Positions 45,350-55,069 of a stretch of DNA of 64,000 nucleotides are shown piece after piece (the first letter of the stretch is position 1; each line of letters opens with the position of its first letter). The position numbers and the translations under genes are program-made. This stretch comes from Anaerolineaceae bacterium (GTDB lineage Bacteria; Chloroflexota; Anaerolineae; Aggregatilineales; Phototrophicaceae). The stretch is from contig WGMX01000021.1 of NCBI GenBank assembly GCA_016124855.1, forward strand, positions 81,641 through 145,640, read 5' to 3'. The notes under the pieces are model-generated. The model saw nothing but the letters and a program-made list of their open reading frames with translations. It was not told where the DNA came from and searched no databases.

Positions 45350-46918
45350 ATGATGCTTTCACGTCCGCGCACCCTTTACGCCGTCATGCTGTTCTTCATC
45401 TTGCTGGCCTGTTATTCCTATTTTCGCCCACCACTCAATTGGGCTACGACTTCACGGGCAGATGTGGTCTATGCACTGGTCGAGGAAAACACATTTATCA
45501 TTGATCACTATGAGAAAAACACAGGCGATAAAGCGTTTTTTGAAGGGCATTATTACACCGATAAATCGATTGGCCCTTCTCTGATTGGGCTGCCTGTCTA
45601 CATGGTGTACCGATCAATCGCATCAATTCCTGCAATCCGCAGTCTATTACAACCAGACACAAGCATTTCGTTCAAAGATGAGTTGATAAACTGGCCCAAC
45701 GGTTTGTACTTCCGTTGGGGGTTATCGCTGATGACGTTTTTTGCCTCGGCGCTGCCCTCCGCCCTCTTAGGCGTGATGCTGTTCTTTTTTACGAACCGAT
45801 ATGCCACCAAAGCTGTTTACGCATTCATTCTGGCGCTGGCCTTTGGACTATGTACCATTGCATTCCCTTTCAGTATGCAGTTATTCCAGCATCAACCGTC
45901 CTCATTTGGATTGTTCGGCGGGTTTTACTGCCTGTGGACAGTGATTTATGAGCAGAAATCCTCCAAGCGCCTGTGGCTTGCTGGATTGTTGTTCAGTCTC
46001 GCCGTGATTTCAGAATATCCGGTTGCGATCTTTGCGGGCTTGATTTTCTTGTGGGCGTTTATCGTTATGCCCAACCGTACAGCCCTATTTCGTGTGCTTA
46101 TTGGTGGCATCCCCTTGATTGTTATCAACATCATTTACAACCTTGCTACTTTTCGTTCCGTGCTTCCGTTGGGTTACGAATATTCGATATGGGGATCCAT
46201 CGTGAATGTTCAAGGATTTATGGGCATTGGTCTACCATCTTTGAAAGTCGCGGGTGAACTGTTATTTGGTACCTTTCGTGGATTATTCTTGATCTCACCC
46301 TTCTTGATCTTGGCGCTTCAGGGTCTGGTTCTCATGTGGAAAAAACAACCAGAACAGCGCAGCATTGTGCTGCTTATCAGTCTGATTATCCTCGGCTTTT
46401 TGGCCTATGGCTCAGGTTATATTGTGTGGTGGGGTGGTTACAGCGTCGGCGCACGGTTATTGATCCCGATGCTGCCTTTTATGGTAATCCCGATCATTTT
46501 TGTACTCAATCAGTGGTTCAACCGCCCATTAGGACGAATCATTATCGGGATATTGATGATTGCGGGATTGCTCAATACGTGGGTGCAATCCATTACAGCT
46601 TATGGTTTACCGCCAGATGCACCGACTCAATTGCTGGCTCAGTACAAAGACCTGATTGAATACAACCGGCAAACGATCATTCTGGTGGGCGAAGGCAAAA
46701 CCGTCAATCCGCTGATTGATTTTGCGATTCCGGCGCTGCAAAAAGGGGCAATCGATTATAACTATGGGATGGCTCTGGGATTGAAGGGGCTTGCGAGTTT
46801 GCTGCCTCTGATAGTATGGGTCGGGTTGATTTTAACGGCGGGTTGGTATTTCTTAATCCACATAAAAGGCAAGGACGGCAATCCCGTTGTGGTTTCAAGT
46901 AAAGGTGTCACATCATAA
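45350..46918 (+). CDS. Multi-pass membrane protein, probable GT-C-like glycosyltransferase
   Basis: 522 residues with about 11 TM helices. The first extracellular loop has TSRADVVYALVEENTF, an Asp-x-x-x-type site, then GHYYTDKSIGPSLIGLPVY, as in GT-C-like glycan transferases that use lipid-linked donors. The catalytic residue is not certain. Start at ATG 45350 or 45353. It is followed by a convergent membrane protein. Confidence 0.7.
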   Translation: MMLSRPRTLYAVMLFFILLACYSYFRPPLNWATTSRADVVYALVEENTFIIDHYEKNTGDKAFFEGHYYTDKSIGPSLIGLPVYMVYRSIASIPAIRSLLQPDTSISFKDELINWPNGLYFRWGLSLMTFFASALPSALLGVMLFFFTNRYATKAVYAFILALAFGLCTIAFPFSMQLFQHQPSSFGLFGGFYCLWTVIYEQKSSKRLWLAGLLFSLAVISEYPVAIFAGLIFLWAFIVMPNRTALFRVLIGGIPLIVINIIYNLATFRSVLPLGYEYSIWGSIVNVQGFMGIGLPSLKVAGELLFGTFRGLFLISPFLILALQGLVLMWKKQPEQRSIVLLISLIILGFLAYGSGYIVWWGGYSVGARLLIPMLPFMVIPIIFVLNQWFNRPLGRIIIGILMIAGLLNTWVQSITAYGLPPDAPTQLLAQYKDLIEYNRQTIILVGEGKTVNPLIDFAIPALQKGAIDYNYGMALGLKGLASLLPLIVWVGLILTAGWYFLIHIKGKDGNPVVVSSKGVTS

Positions 46919-46950
46919 CGGTCAATGAATTTATTCACAAACCGTTATGA
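46913..46950. terminator. Bidirectional hairpin between convergent genes
   Basis: TCATAACGGT (46913-46922) and ACCGTTATGA (46941-46950) are a perfect 10-bp inverted repeat; the first arm contains the stop codon of the upstream gene. Position between convergent genes suggests termination on both strands, though T-runs are poor. Confidence 0.5.
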
Positions 46951-46957
46951 TTAGCCG

Positions 46958-47743
46958 CTAATCCCCAACAGCCTGCGGAACTTTGGGGGAAGGTGCTGCT
47001 TCTTCTTCGGGTACGTGGGTCGTCAACCAGAAACCCCAGAAGATCAGAATCACCCCGAACATTTCACCAATGTATTTAAACGACGGATCACCCAAGCGAA
47101 TGAGTGCGCCGCCCAACGCGGGCAGTAATCCACCAAAAGCAATCAACCAGTTGCCGACGACGCGGTTACGCATGATATTCTTGCGACGGAAAATGTAAGC
47201 CGAGTAGATGGCGCCGCCGACTAAGGCCACGGTTCCCCAGACATTCATCACTGGAGAGAAAAAGCGCACTGTACCTTTGGCGCTGCCCGCCATAATCCCT
47301 TGATGAATAACAGTGCCATCGGGCGCGAGTTCGTCACGGTAAATTTGGGTCATATCCGCGCCGGGATGCCACGCACTGGCATTAAATGGTGTGAGGAACA
47401 ATGTCCACGGCAGAGTCATAATAGCCACCAAAATCAGCGCCATCATGACATTGCGGGCGATGCTGCCACGCCGCACCAACAAATAGATCGTGCCCTGCCC
47501 TAACCAAGCCGGAACCATCAGCGCGCCGCACCAATACCAGAGTGCGAAAAATAATGGACTCCATGTAAAGGTTAGAACAACCTGTGACAAACTGCCGACG
47601 AAATATAGAAATAGGCCGATGCCCCATGCTAATAAATAGGGACGTGGTTTTGTCCACCATCGGCGCAGTACAATAGCGGCGAATACACCCGCAACAATAG
47701 TGCTGATAACAGACAACACAAATGGAAGTGATAAGGTTTGCAT
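46958..47743 (-). CDS. Multi-pass membrane protein of unknown function
   Basis: 261 residues with about seven TM helices, an outside loop near 125-160 and an acidic/Pro C-terminus (VPEEEAAPSP). I do not recognise the family. AAGGT lies about 11 nt before the ATG. It is divergent from the PP2C phosphatase gene. Confidence 0.7.
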   Translation of the reverse strand: MQTLSLPFVLSVISTIVAGVFAAIVLRRWWTKPRPYLLAWGIGLFLYFVGSLSQVVLTFTWSPLFFALWYWCGALMVPAWLGQGTIYLLVRRGSIARNVMMALILVAIMTLPWTLFLTPFNASAWHPGADMTQIYRDELAPDGTVIHQGIMAGSAKGTVRFFSPVMNVWGTVALVGGAIYSAYIFRRKNIMRNRVVGNWLIAFGGLLPALGGALIRLGDPSFKYIGEMFGVILIFWGFWLTTHVPEEEAAPSPKVPQAVGD

Positions 47744-47965
47744 CTACAGGTGACCTTCAAACTCGCAGGCACGATATGTGAATTTTAGCGCAAATAATTG
47801 ACCTATGCCTATACCCGATACAACTCTCGATTTAACCGTTGACAAGTCTGTTTGAGAACCGAATTTTGTGTAAGAATAAAAGAGAATAATTGAGAGTCGT
47901 GGTATGGTTATATGAAGTACAATTAATGTTTGTCTCCTAACTTGCACACAGGATTCTCCGTACTG

Positions 47966-48760
47966 ATGTATAAACCACAGCTCGTATATGGCATTGCAAC
48001 TGACCATACGCACACTCGCGAGGCGAATCAAGATGCCTCAACCGCGCTACTGATGACCGGTGCTTCGGATTCCGGAATTCAAGATGTCGGGCTGTTCATT
48101 GTCGCAGATGGAACTTCCGGACAAAACGAGGGCGAGAGTGCGCCCGCGCTGGCTTTACAAACGGTTGTACAGGAAGTGGTCAGCCATCTTTACGAGCCTC
48201 TGATGCAGAACATGGGGGATTATGATGTGGCGGTTCGCAAAATATTGGTGGATGCTTTTCTGGTGGCGAACCAACGACTCATGGATGATCCTTCATATGG
48301 AACGACGGCTATGACTGCCGCATTGGTCAACAGCAGTACGGCGTACATCGCCCACGTTGGCGATACCAGCGCCCACCTCGTCACACCCAATGTCGTTGAA
48401 CCTTTGACGACCATGCATCATCTGGCGCATAAATTGGTGGAAAAAGGTGAAGCCACATGGGAACAGATTTACCAGAATCAAGTTGATGTCACCAATGTCA
48501 TTTATAGAACGCTTGGCAAAACAGAAGCGCTCGAAGTGGATGTCGTGACTCACGAATTGGACGCGAACAAACAATTATTGCTGTGCAGCGACGGACTTTC
48601 CGGTTGGAATTGGGAACGGGTGAATCGAAACGAAATTAATGCTGTGTTGATCAGTTCCTACGACTTGCAATTCGCCTGCAACCGGCTTGTCAGTTTGGCG
48701 CAAGAACGCGACACGATTGACGCGGTAACGGCGATTATGGTTGGGGTAGCACCGCAATAA
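47966..48760 (+). CDS. PP2C-family serine/threonine phosphatase
   Basis: About 264 residues, catalytic domain only. Metal-binding acids are in place: Asp in REANQDAS, FIVADGTSG, CSDGLSGW and DAVTAIMVG. The core strand AYIAHVGDTSAHL is typical. It removes phosphate from Ser/Thr kinases' substrates; no Hanks-type kinase is in the window. The frame extends to 47930; ATG 47966 with AGGA 12 nt before is preferred. It precedes an L,D-transpeptidase on the same strand, hinting at a wall-related role. Confidence 0.87.
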   Translation: MYKPQLVYGIATDHTHTREANQDASTALLMTGASDSGIQDVGLFIVADGTSGQNEGESAPALALQTVVQEVVSHLYEPLMQNMGDYDVAVRKILVDAFLVANQRLMDDPSYGTTAMTAALVNSSTAYIAHVGDTSAHLVTPNVVEPLTTMHHLAHKLVEKGEATWEQIYQNQVDVTNVIYRTLGKTEALEVDVVTHELDANKQLLLCSDGLSGWNWERVNRNEINAVLISSYDLQFACNRLVSLAQERDTIDAVTAIMVGVAPQ

Positions 48761-48869
48761 TCCCTTCCCCGCCGCATTCCCTACGTCCTACTTTTGACTG
48801 ATACACGGTTTACAAAATCATCCTATAATAAAGTTTGTAACCTGTAACTTTAGTCAATAGCTGAATTCT

Positions 48870-50561
48870 ATGTCCAACAAACGGGCTTATTCGCAAGCGC
48901 AAGCCACCCAACCGATTCGCGTCCGAACACATTACATGCAGCAGCGCGTCGCTGCACCTGTTCCACGCCGTGCTGTGCCACGTCCACAGCCGCAGGGTTA
49001 TCATGCTCCGCAGTCTGTCCCATACGCTAATTCCTATCCGACGAGGCGACTAGCACAAGCACCGACGCGCAAAGTTCAGCGCAGCAATAAGAAGTTTTAT
49101 CTGGTCTTGGCGGCGGGCGTTACGGCCTTCATGCTGATGTCATGCGCCATGATGACATTAGGCATCGGCATCATCTATGGGCGCGGCATCTTACCGGGTG
49201 TAAATGCGGCTGGAATCTCATTAGGTGGATTATCTCAAGCGGAAGCCGCTCAAAAGTTAGCCAGTGAGTGGAGTTCGCTTCGCGTTACCGATGAGCAGCG
49301 CGCATGGCGCTATCAAGCATCTGATCTCGGTTTGACGCTCGATGCCAACGCAACCGCTAAAGCCGCTTACGATCAAGGGCGCGGCAACCTCGGCAGCGCA
49401 ATCGCGGGATTGATCGGACGTGTGGATACGCAGCCGGTTGTGAACGTCGATGCTGCCACTTTAGAAAACACCTTGAATACGAACGCTGACCAATTCTCTC
49501 AAGCTGCTGTCAATGCGGGTGTCAAGCTGGTTAATGGACAGGTGGAAACCACGCCACCACAAAATGGTCGCACGGTCGATGTCGCGGCGACGGTTGCCCA
49601 AGTCCAACAGAATCCCGGGGCAGCATTGGCAGATGGACGTTTAGAGTTGGTCATGCGCGGGGTTGCGCCTGCGGTCACTGATTCAACGCCGATGGTCGAG
49701 CAAGCACGGCATTTACTCAGCAGTCCATTGGATGTGCGTATTTTTGATCCGGTGACAGGCGACTCGGTTTATTGGTCAGCCCCGCCTGAACAATGGGGCA
49801 ATTGGTTAAGTGCTGATCCCGATTCAAATAGTCCGACCGGATTAGCCTTAACCGCCAATGATGCAGCTGTGCGTGATTATCTAACAGCACAATCAACAAT
49901 TCTGGATTCGACTCGTTATCTCAAGATGGATGAAGCCGTTGCCAATGTGCAGCAGGCTATCCGCGAAGGCCGCACCAATCCGTATGCCCGCGTCTATCAT
50001 CATGACCGGCAGTATGTGGTGCAGCCGGGTGATACCATCACGAGCATTGCTTGGGATGTGGGCGAACCTTACTTATATATCCAGCAGGCTAACGGTGGCA
50101 TCAGCAGCGTTTCGGCTGGACAGAGCATTACTATTCCCTCGCCGGATACGTTTATGCCTTTCAAAGTTGATCCTGATAAACGGATTGTCGTGAGCATCAG
50201 CGGTCAATGGGTGAAAGTTTACGAAGGTGGCAATCTCAAATGGAACTGGGCCGCCAGCACCGGAATTCCCGACAGCCCAACATGGCCGGGGATTTATCAG
50301 ATCATCTCGCATGAGCCGAACGCCTACGCCGGCAATTGGGATTTATGGATGCCACACTTCATGGGCGTGTATCAACCCATTCCCGGTGCGGATTTCACCA
50401 ATGGTTTTCACGGTTTCCCGACGCGCGGCGGCTGGCAATTGTTATGGACAAACAGCCTCGGTACAAAAGTGACTTATGGTTGTATACTCCTCAGCAACGA
50501 AAATGCCGAGTTACTATATAACTGGGCAGAAGAAGGCGTCGTTGTGGAAATACAGGCATGA
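48870..50561 (+). CDS. L,D-transpeptidase with YoaR-like and LysM domains
   Basis: 563 residues. Basic, Pro/Gln-rich cytoplasmic N-terminus (to about 78), TM (about 80-105), YoaR/PG_binding_4-like domains (about 115-370), LysM (about 385-430, YVVQPGDTITSIAWD) and a YkuD catalytic domain (about 435-563). The catalytic signature is present: His514 in FHGFPT and Cys538 in TYGCILLS. It crosslinks peptidoglycan between meso-diaminopimelate or lysine residues outside the membrane, so a cell-wall gene. Its stop overlaps the next ATG (ATGA), coupling it to a TPR protein. Confidence 0.93.
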   Translation: MSNKRAYSQAQATQPIRVRTHYMQQRVAAPVPRRAVPRPQPQGYHAPQSVPYANSYPTRRLAQAPTRKVQRSNKKFYLVLAAGVTAFMLMSCAMMTLGIGIIYGRGILPGVNAAGISLGGLSQAEAAQKLASEWSSLRVTDEQRAWRYQASDLGLTLDANATAKAAYDQGRGNLGSAIAGLIGRVDTQPVVNVDAATLENTLNTNADQFSQAAVNAGVKLVNGQVETTPPQNGRTVDVAATVAQVQQNPGAALADGRLELVMRGVAPAVTDSTPMVEQARHLLSSPLDVRIFDPVTGDSVYWSAPPEQWGNWLSADPDSNSPTGLALTANDAAVRDYLTAQSTILDSTRYLKMDEAVANVQQAIREGRTNPYARVYHHDRQYVVQPGDTITSIAWDVGEPYLYIQQANGGISSVSAGQSITIPSPDTFMPFKVDPDKRIVVSISGQWVKVYEGGNLKWNWAASTGIPDSPTWPGIYQIISHEPNAYAGNWDLWMPHFMGVYQPIPGADFTNGFHGFPTRGGWQLLWTNSLGTKVTYGCILLSNENAELLYNWAEEGVVVEIQA

Positions 50562-51445
50562 AAACTGACTCGTCGTTCCTGACATCATGGCGTTTCATTG
50601 TCCTGCTGATCGTGGCAGGAATTATCATTCGGGTTGCCGTTCCAGCGATTAACGGGGTTACGCTTATCTTCCTGTTCTTTGTTGTGCTGCTGCTCGTTTT
50701 CCGCAAGACCTTGATTCGGGCTTACACGGAGCGAATTGGCTCACGACGCACCAACACATTCTTGTTTAGCGAAGAGTATGAAAAAGCGGTCGAGTTTGCA
50801 ACCGAACAAATCGCTAAGAATCCCAAAGATGTGGTGGCACATTTAACGCGCAGCACGGCTTATATTCATCTAGGAAATCTGGAAGCTGCCCGCGCCGACT
50901 GCGAATCGGCTATCGCACTTGATCCGAAGTCGGTTTACACGCTCAATAACCGCGCTGTTATCTGGTTGCAGCAGGATAACCTCTCCGCTGCGCTCGCTGA
51001 CATGCAGCAAGCCATCAGCTTACAACCGGATAATCCCGTTTTGCTCTACGGACGCGGCATGGTCCATTTACGGATGGGCAACGATGAAGCCGCCCAAAAA
51101 GATTTCGATCAAGCCATTGAGCTTGAACCCGATCAAGCGGCGACTTATGTTGGGCGGGGACATCTGGAATTTAAGCAAGGTGATGTTGGGGCGGCTTTAG
51201 ATGATTATCTGAAAGCGTGGAATCTCTCGCCAGAAACACATCAATTTTGTGCGGCTCTGGCGGTGGCGGAGTTTACCGCCGGAGAAGTCGAGGCAGCGCA
51301 TAAACGCTGGCAAGCACTGCCAACCCGTTACAGCCGTTATGCTGATCCCGATTGGCAGCGGCGTGTCCTCAATTGGCCTGATGTTATGACGATTGAAGCA
51401 AGTAAATTAGTGGCGGGGTTATCGCTTCCAGCGGAGTCGAGTTAG
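50558..51445 (+). CDS. TPR protein with N-terminal membrane anchor
   Basis: 295 residues: two close hydrophobic helices (about 10-50) then TPRs (about 75-230; ALDPKSVYTLNNRAVIW, SLQPDNPVLLYGRGM, ELEPDQAATYVGRGH). The ATG overlaps the transpeptidase stop, so they are co-translated; it could be a scaffold for wall enzymes. No enzyme motif. Confidence 0.85.
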   Translation: MKTDSSFLTSWRFIVLLIVAGIIIRVAVPAINGVTLIFLFFVVLLLVFRKTLIRAYTERIGSRRTNTFLFSEEYEKAVEFATEQIAKNPKDVVAHLTRSTAYIHLGNLEAARADCESAIALDPKSVYTLNNRAVIWLQQDNLSAALADMQQAISLQPDNPVLLYGRGMVHLRMGNDEAAQKDFDQAIELEPDQAATYVGRGHLEFKQGDVGAALDDYLKAWNLSPETHQFCAALAVAEFTAGEVEAAHKRWQALPTRYSRYADPDWQRRVLNWPDVMTIEASKLVAGLSLPAESS

Positions 51446-51486
51446 TTAAGTCTCCTTACTTAACCTTTAGTCGTCTCTAAAAGTTA

Positions 51487-51499
51487 TATAATCAACCCA
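51487..51499 (+). promoter_or_regulatory. Minus-10-like hexamer adjoining the start codon of the TPR gene
   Basis: TATAAT at 51487-51492 lies 6 nt before the ATG at 51499; no ribosome site is present. This fits a leaderless transcript. The minus-35 region is poor. Confidence 0.4.
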
Positions 51500-52866
51500 T
51501 GTCTATCAACCAGCTTGCTCCCCCGCTGATGCCGGAAAATCTTATCCAATTCTTGGTCGTTTTAGGTTTGTTTGCAGGTATCATTTTTGTCGGATGGTAT
51601 CACGCTCATTTATCTAAATTGATAGATGCAGGAAAATACGAAGAAGGAATTAGAGCCTATTCGAGATTTTTACGCATCAATCCTCGCGACAAACGTGCTT
51701 TATATATGCGTGGTTGGGGTTACTTTCGGCTAGAGGATTGGGATAAGGCACTAGACGATTTCAATAAATACATTAAATACGGGCCTCACGAATCGAGTGG
51801 TTATCTAAGCCGTGGCATGATTTATCTTAAACAAAGTCACCTAGATCAAGCACTAACCGATTTTAACCAAGCAATTCAATTAAATCCCGACTCAGCACAA
51901 GCGTATGTTTATCGTGCCAATCTGAGGGTAAAAATTAGCCAAAACTTTGAAGCTGCCATTCAAGATTACACCCAAGCCTTAGAATTACTCGCTGATGATC
52001 TCGCCAAATACCGCCGTTTCACACAACTTTATACGCTTGAAGGAGATCAAGAAATCCAGAATCAACTTGCCTATGCATATAGCGAACGCGGAGAGGCACA
52101 TGCCTATATCCAGAAATTTGAGGATGCCATCAGTGACTACAATAAAGCACTTGAAATTAAACCAGACTCATTGCCATTAAAAACCAATCGCGGTTTAGCC
52201 TTTTGGAACAAAAAGGACTACGAATTAGCCTTAAACGATTTCAACACAGTCCTCGAAAAATCTCCGGATGCTGATTTTGTACTTTCTTACCGTGCATCTT
52301 TATATATCGACCTAACAAAATACGCAGAATCTATTGGCGATTATCGAGAATTGACCAAACGTCATCCAGAAAATGCCCATTATTGGGCTAATTTAGCGCA
52401 CAGTCTTTCCCTAATGAAGTTCTACGACGAGGCATTAGAACACTATAATCACGCTATTGCTCTGCAACCTAATACAACTGAGTTTCTGATGGGTCGTGGT
52501 GCTGTATATTATGATCTCGAAAATTATGTCCAATGCGTCGCGGATAGTGATCGGGTGATTGAACTTGAACCAGACAAACCCATAGCTTATATCAACCGTG
52601 CTGAAGCCAAGTTTGCCTTACAACAATACACGCAAGCGATAACTGACTTAGAGAAAGCGCAATCCCTTAATCCCGATTCTCTGTTGGCTCGTGCCGGAAT
52701 TGCCATTTCCAAATTTAAGTTAGGCGAAGTAGATGAAGCTCAGCAATTATGGGCAAAACTTGTTGAAGGGGACAGCCAATTTAATGCTATAGACCGGGTT
52801 GAAAAAGAACTTAACTGGGCAAAACCTTTAGTTGAAGCAGCGAGGCAACTCATCAATAAACTATAA
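51499..52866 (+). CDS. TPR-repeat protein with N-terminal membrane anchor
   Basis: 455 residues. One TM (about 17-38), then about ten TPRs to the end (e.g. AIQLNPDSAQAYVYRAN, ALEIKPDSLPLKTNRG, VIELEPDKPIAYINRAE). It is more AT-rich than its neighbours, and its codon use differs from the preceding TPR gene, so recent transfer or relaxed drift is possible. No ribosome site. Role unknown, probably protein binding at the membrane. Confidence 0.85.
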   Translation: MSINQLAPPLMPENLIQFLVVLGLFAGIIFVGWYHAHLSKLIDAGKYEEGIRAYSRFLRINPRDKRALYMRGWGYFRLEDWDKALDDFNKYIKYGPHESSGYLSRGMIYLKQSHLDQALTDFNQAIQLNPDSAQAYVYRANLRVKISQNFEAAIQDYTQALELLADDLAKYRRFTQLYTLEGDQEIQNQLAYAYSERGEAHAYIQKFEDAISDYNKALEIKPDSLPLKTNRGLAFWNKKDYELALNDFNTVLEKSPDADFVLSYRASLYIDLTKYAESIGDYRELTKRHPENAHYWANLAHSLSLMKFYDEALEHYNHAIALQPNTTEFLMGRGAVYYDLENYVQCVADSDRVIELEPDKPIAYINRAEAKFALQQYTQAITDLEKAQSLNPDSLLARAGIAISKFKLGEVDEAQQLWAKLVEGDSQFNAIDRVEKELNWAKPLVEAARQLINKL

Positions 52867-52875
52867 GCGGCGAAG

Positions 52876-54027
52876 TTAACTTCTTTTCAACACCTGTTCA
52901 ACAATCCGCATATACTCGGCAGCCATTGAATTGACTGAAAATAACTCCTCAACTCGCGTTCGACCTGCTGCACCCATGCGAGTCCGAAGGGCGGCATTTT
53001 CCAACAGCGCGATCACTTGCAAAGCCAAACCTGCCGCATCCCCCGGCGGAACGAGATAACCGGTGACTCCGTCCGCGACGGTTTCGGATGGCCCGCCCTG
53101 ATTGGTGCTGACGACTGGTTTACCGGAAGCCATCGCCTCAATATTAACCATGCCGTAGCTCTCAAAGTGTGAGCTGCACACGATGACATCTGCCGCTGCA
53201 ATGACTCGTTCGGTGTCGGCGCGAAAGCCGAGATAATGTAACCGCGATTTCAGCAGTGGGTCGTTGGCCGCAGTTTCCAAAATGCGCGTCTTATAGTCGT
53301 TATCGGCGCTGGTTTGGGTGTTCTCACCCGCCACCACGAAATGGGCTTCAGGGACAATCTGCGCCACCTGCCGCGCCATATCCTGAAACACATCATGCCC
53401 TTTTACGTCCTGAAAACGAGCGAGCAGCGCGACCAACGGCGCATTCTGTGGAACGTCAGCATCTATCCGCACCTGTGAACCATCTGTAGCGGGTTGGAAA
53501 CGCTGCGTATCAACACCTGAATATATCAGTTTGACCTTTTCAGGTGGCATAAATGGCGGTTCACCGAGGAAACCGGCTTTGATGGCTTTCGACAACGCAA
53601 TGGTTGCTGCTGGCCTATGGAAGAACGCTCGCTGCCAAAACTTGGGCTTAAACCACCATCCCCAACACCACCACAACACGGGAACGGCATTTCGCTCCCC
53701 CGCAGGCAGTGCCATCGGTAGAGTGTGATAATCACTGTGGACAAGCTGAATATGCTTCTCACGAATGAGCTTGCCAATGCATCGACTGATTGGCAACCGC
53801 GCCCACAACACTGGAGCAAAATAGGTTGTCGCGCCACGCCAAGGAGCTACATAAACAGGCCAACCGCGTTTACGCCATGCTTGCGCCAACTGCCCTTCTG
53901 CCCGCACCAGTAGATGCGGCAGATAACGCGTGTGGTCAAGGTTATCAACCAGATTGAGCAGCGCCGTTTCGCCTCCACCGAGGTCTATATAGCTTGAAAT
54001 AAACAGGATGTTGATTGGTGCATTCAT
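52876..54027 (-). CDS. Glycosyltransferase family 4 protein
   Basis: 383 residues of GT-B fold. N-terminal GGGETALLNLVDNL acceptor-side loop; C-terminal LIYSGVDTQRF, LHYLGFRADTERVIAAAD and SHFESYGMVNIEAMASGKP, the E-x7-E type signature. It transfers a sugar in the cytoplasm. Its ATG overlaps the end of the EamA transporter gene by 4 bp, suggesting a shared operon for glycan precursor handling. Confidence 0.92.
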   Translation of the reverse strand: MNAPINILFISSYIDLGGGETALLNLVDNLDHTRYLPHLLVRAEGQLAQAWRKRGWPVYVAPWRGATTYFAPVLWARLPISRCIGKLIREKHIQLVHSDYHTLPMALPAGERNAVPVLWWCWGWWFKPKFWQRAFFHRPAATIALSKAIKAGFLGEPPFMPPEKVKLIYSGVDTQRFQPATDGSQVRIDADVPQNAPLVALLARFQDVKGHDVFQDMARQVAQIVPEAHFVVAGENTQTSADNDYKTRILETAANDPLLKSRLHYLGFRADTERVIAAADVIVCSSHFESYGMVNIEAMASGKPVVSTNQGGPSETVADGVTGYLVPPGDAAGLALQVIALLENAALRTRMGAAGRTRVEELFSVNSMAAEYMRIVEQVLKRS

Positions 54028-54929
54028 AGGCTGATGTTGATACAGGCAATTCCCGCGAATAAAATCAAGGCGATCGCACCTTTACGGATCAAGTCGTTGC
54101 GCCCGATTTGCTCTTTATAGATGGCGGGCACAAAGACAGTTAGTATCCAGCCTGCCACAATCCCGAAAAAGACTTGAGTGCCCCCCAACACACTGACCAA
54201 CGCGGTTGGGCCAAGCGCGACTGCGGCTAAGGTCAACAGCTTCGCGCCGAGGAAGATGGTTTCATTCACAGCAATGGTCGCCAGCGCCTGTTTAGGAATC
54301 GTGCGAAGGTTTTCCCGGAAGGCATTCCGCACCGAGCGAACGAACAAAAATATCAACAGACCACCAAGTGCAAATCCCCAACTTTCATATGCTAAAAACT
54401 GTTCGAAGTGATCACCACTTGCCACAAACTTAAATAGAACAACCGACAGTGACCAGATAAAATTCACAATCAGCAGCATCCAAAAGACATTTGAAAATTG
54501 AATCCCGCCCATCCCCCGTTTAACGGATAAGGCAATGGCTGCCCCCAAGATCAACACGAAGCCCACGAACTGCAAGCTGGAAATGGTTTCATGTAACAAC
54601 AAGAACGACAAGATCAACACCATCACCGGCTGAATCTGGATGAGTACGATAACTTTGCTGGTTTCTTCCATGGAAAGCGCTTGATAATAGAGCAGCGCAC
54701 CAACCGACACCAAAACGCCGGTGAATACGACAATGGCTACATCGTGGAGTGGAGGAAACGGAAAACCCGTTACCACAAATAATAGACATCCACTGATGAA
54801 GGCCATGATGGCAATGTAGGGTGGCATGGAGAATGGGTTATGGACATGTTTTTCTAAAATCAGCTTATCAATGAAATTGACCACGGTAAAAACTAATGGC
54901 GCGAGCAAAGCGTAAAAAAGCCAACTCAT
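54024..54929 (-). CDS. EamA/DMT-family transporter
   Basis: About 301 residues with ten TM helices in two EamA halves. Second half of each repeat ends with the LVPLxxxL-type helix. The drug/metabolite family exports amino acids, sugars or drugs. Start ATG 54929 has AAGGA 7 nt upstream; the ORF from 54953 lacks one. It overlaps the glycosyltransferase by 4 bp, so a sugar or lipid-sugar substrate is plausible. Confidence 0.85.
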   Translation of the reverse strand: MSWLFYALLAPLVFTVVNFIDKLILEKHVHNPFSMPPYIAIMAFISGCLLFVVTGFPFPPLHDVAIVVFTGVLVSVGALLYYQALSMEETSKVIVLIQIQPVMVLILSFLLLHETISSLQFVGFVLILGAAIALSVKRGMGGIQFSNVFWMLLIVNFIWSLSVVLFKFVASGDHFEQFLAYESWGFALGGLLIFLFVRSVRNAFRENLRTIPKQALATIAVNETIFLGAKLLTLAAVALGPTALVSVLGGTQVFFGIVAGWILTVFVPAIYKEQIGRNDLIRKGAIALILFAGIACINISL

Positions 54930-55069
54930 AAACAGTTCCTTGTTAGAAAACAATGTGCGGCCTCAGTGTACACCAGCCCTCTAGCCGGGTGTAGGCTATC
55001 CCCTAGTCGATGCGGTAAAATAACTTGCATTAACCCCCGATCCAAAACACGAATATGGAGACGCTTATC

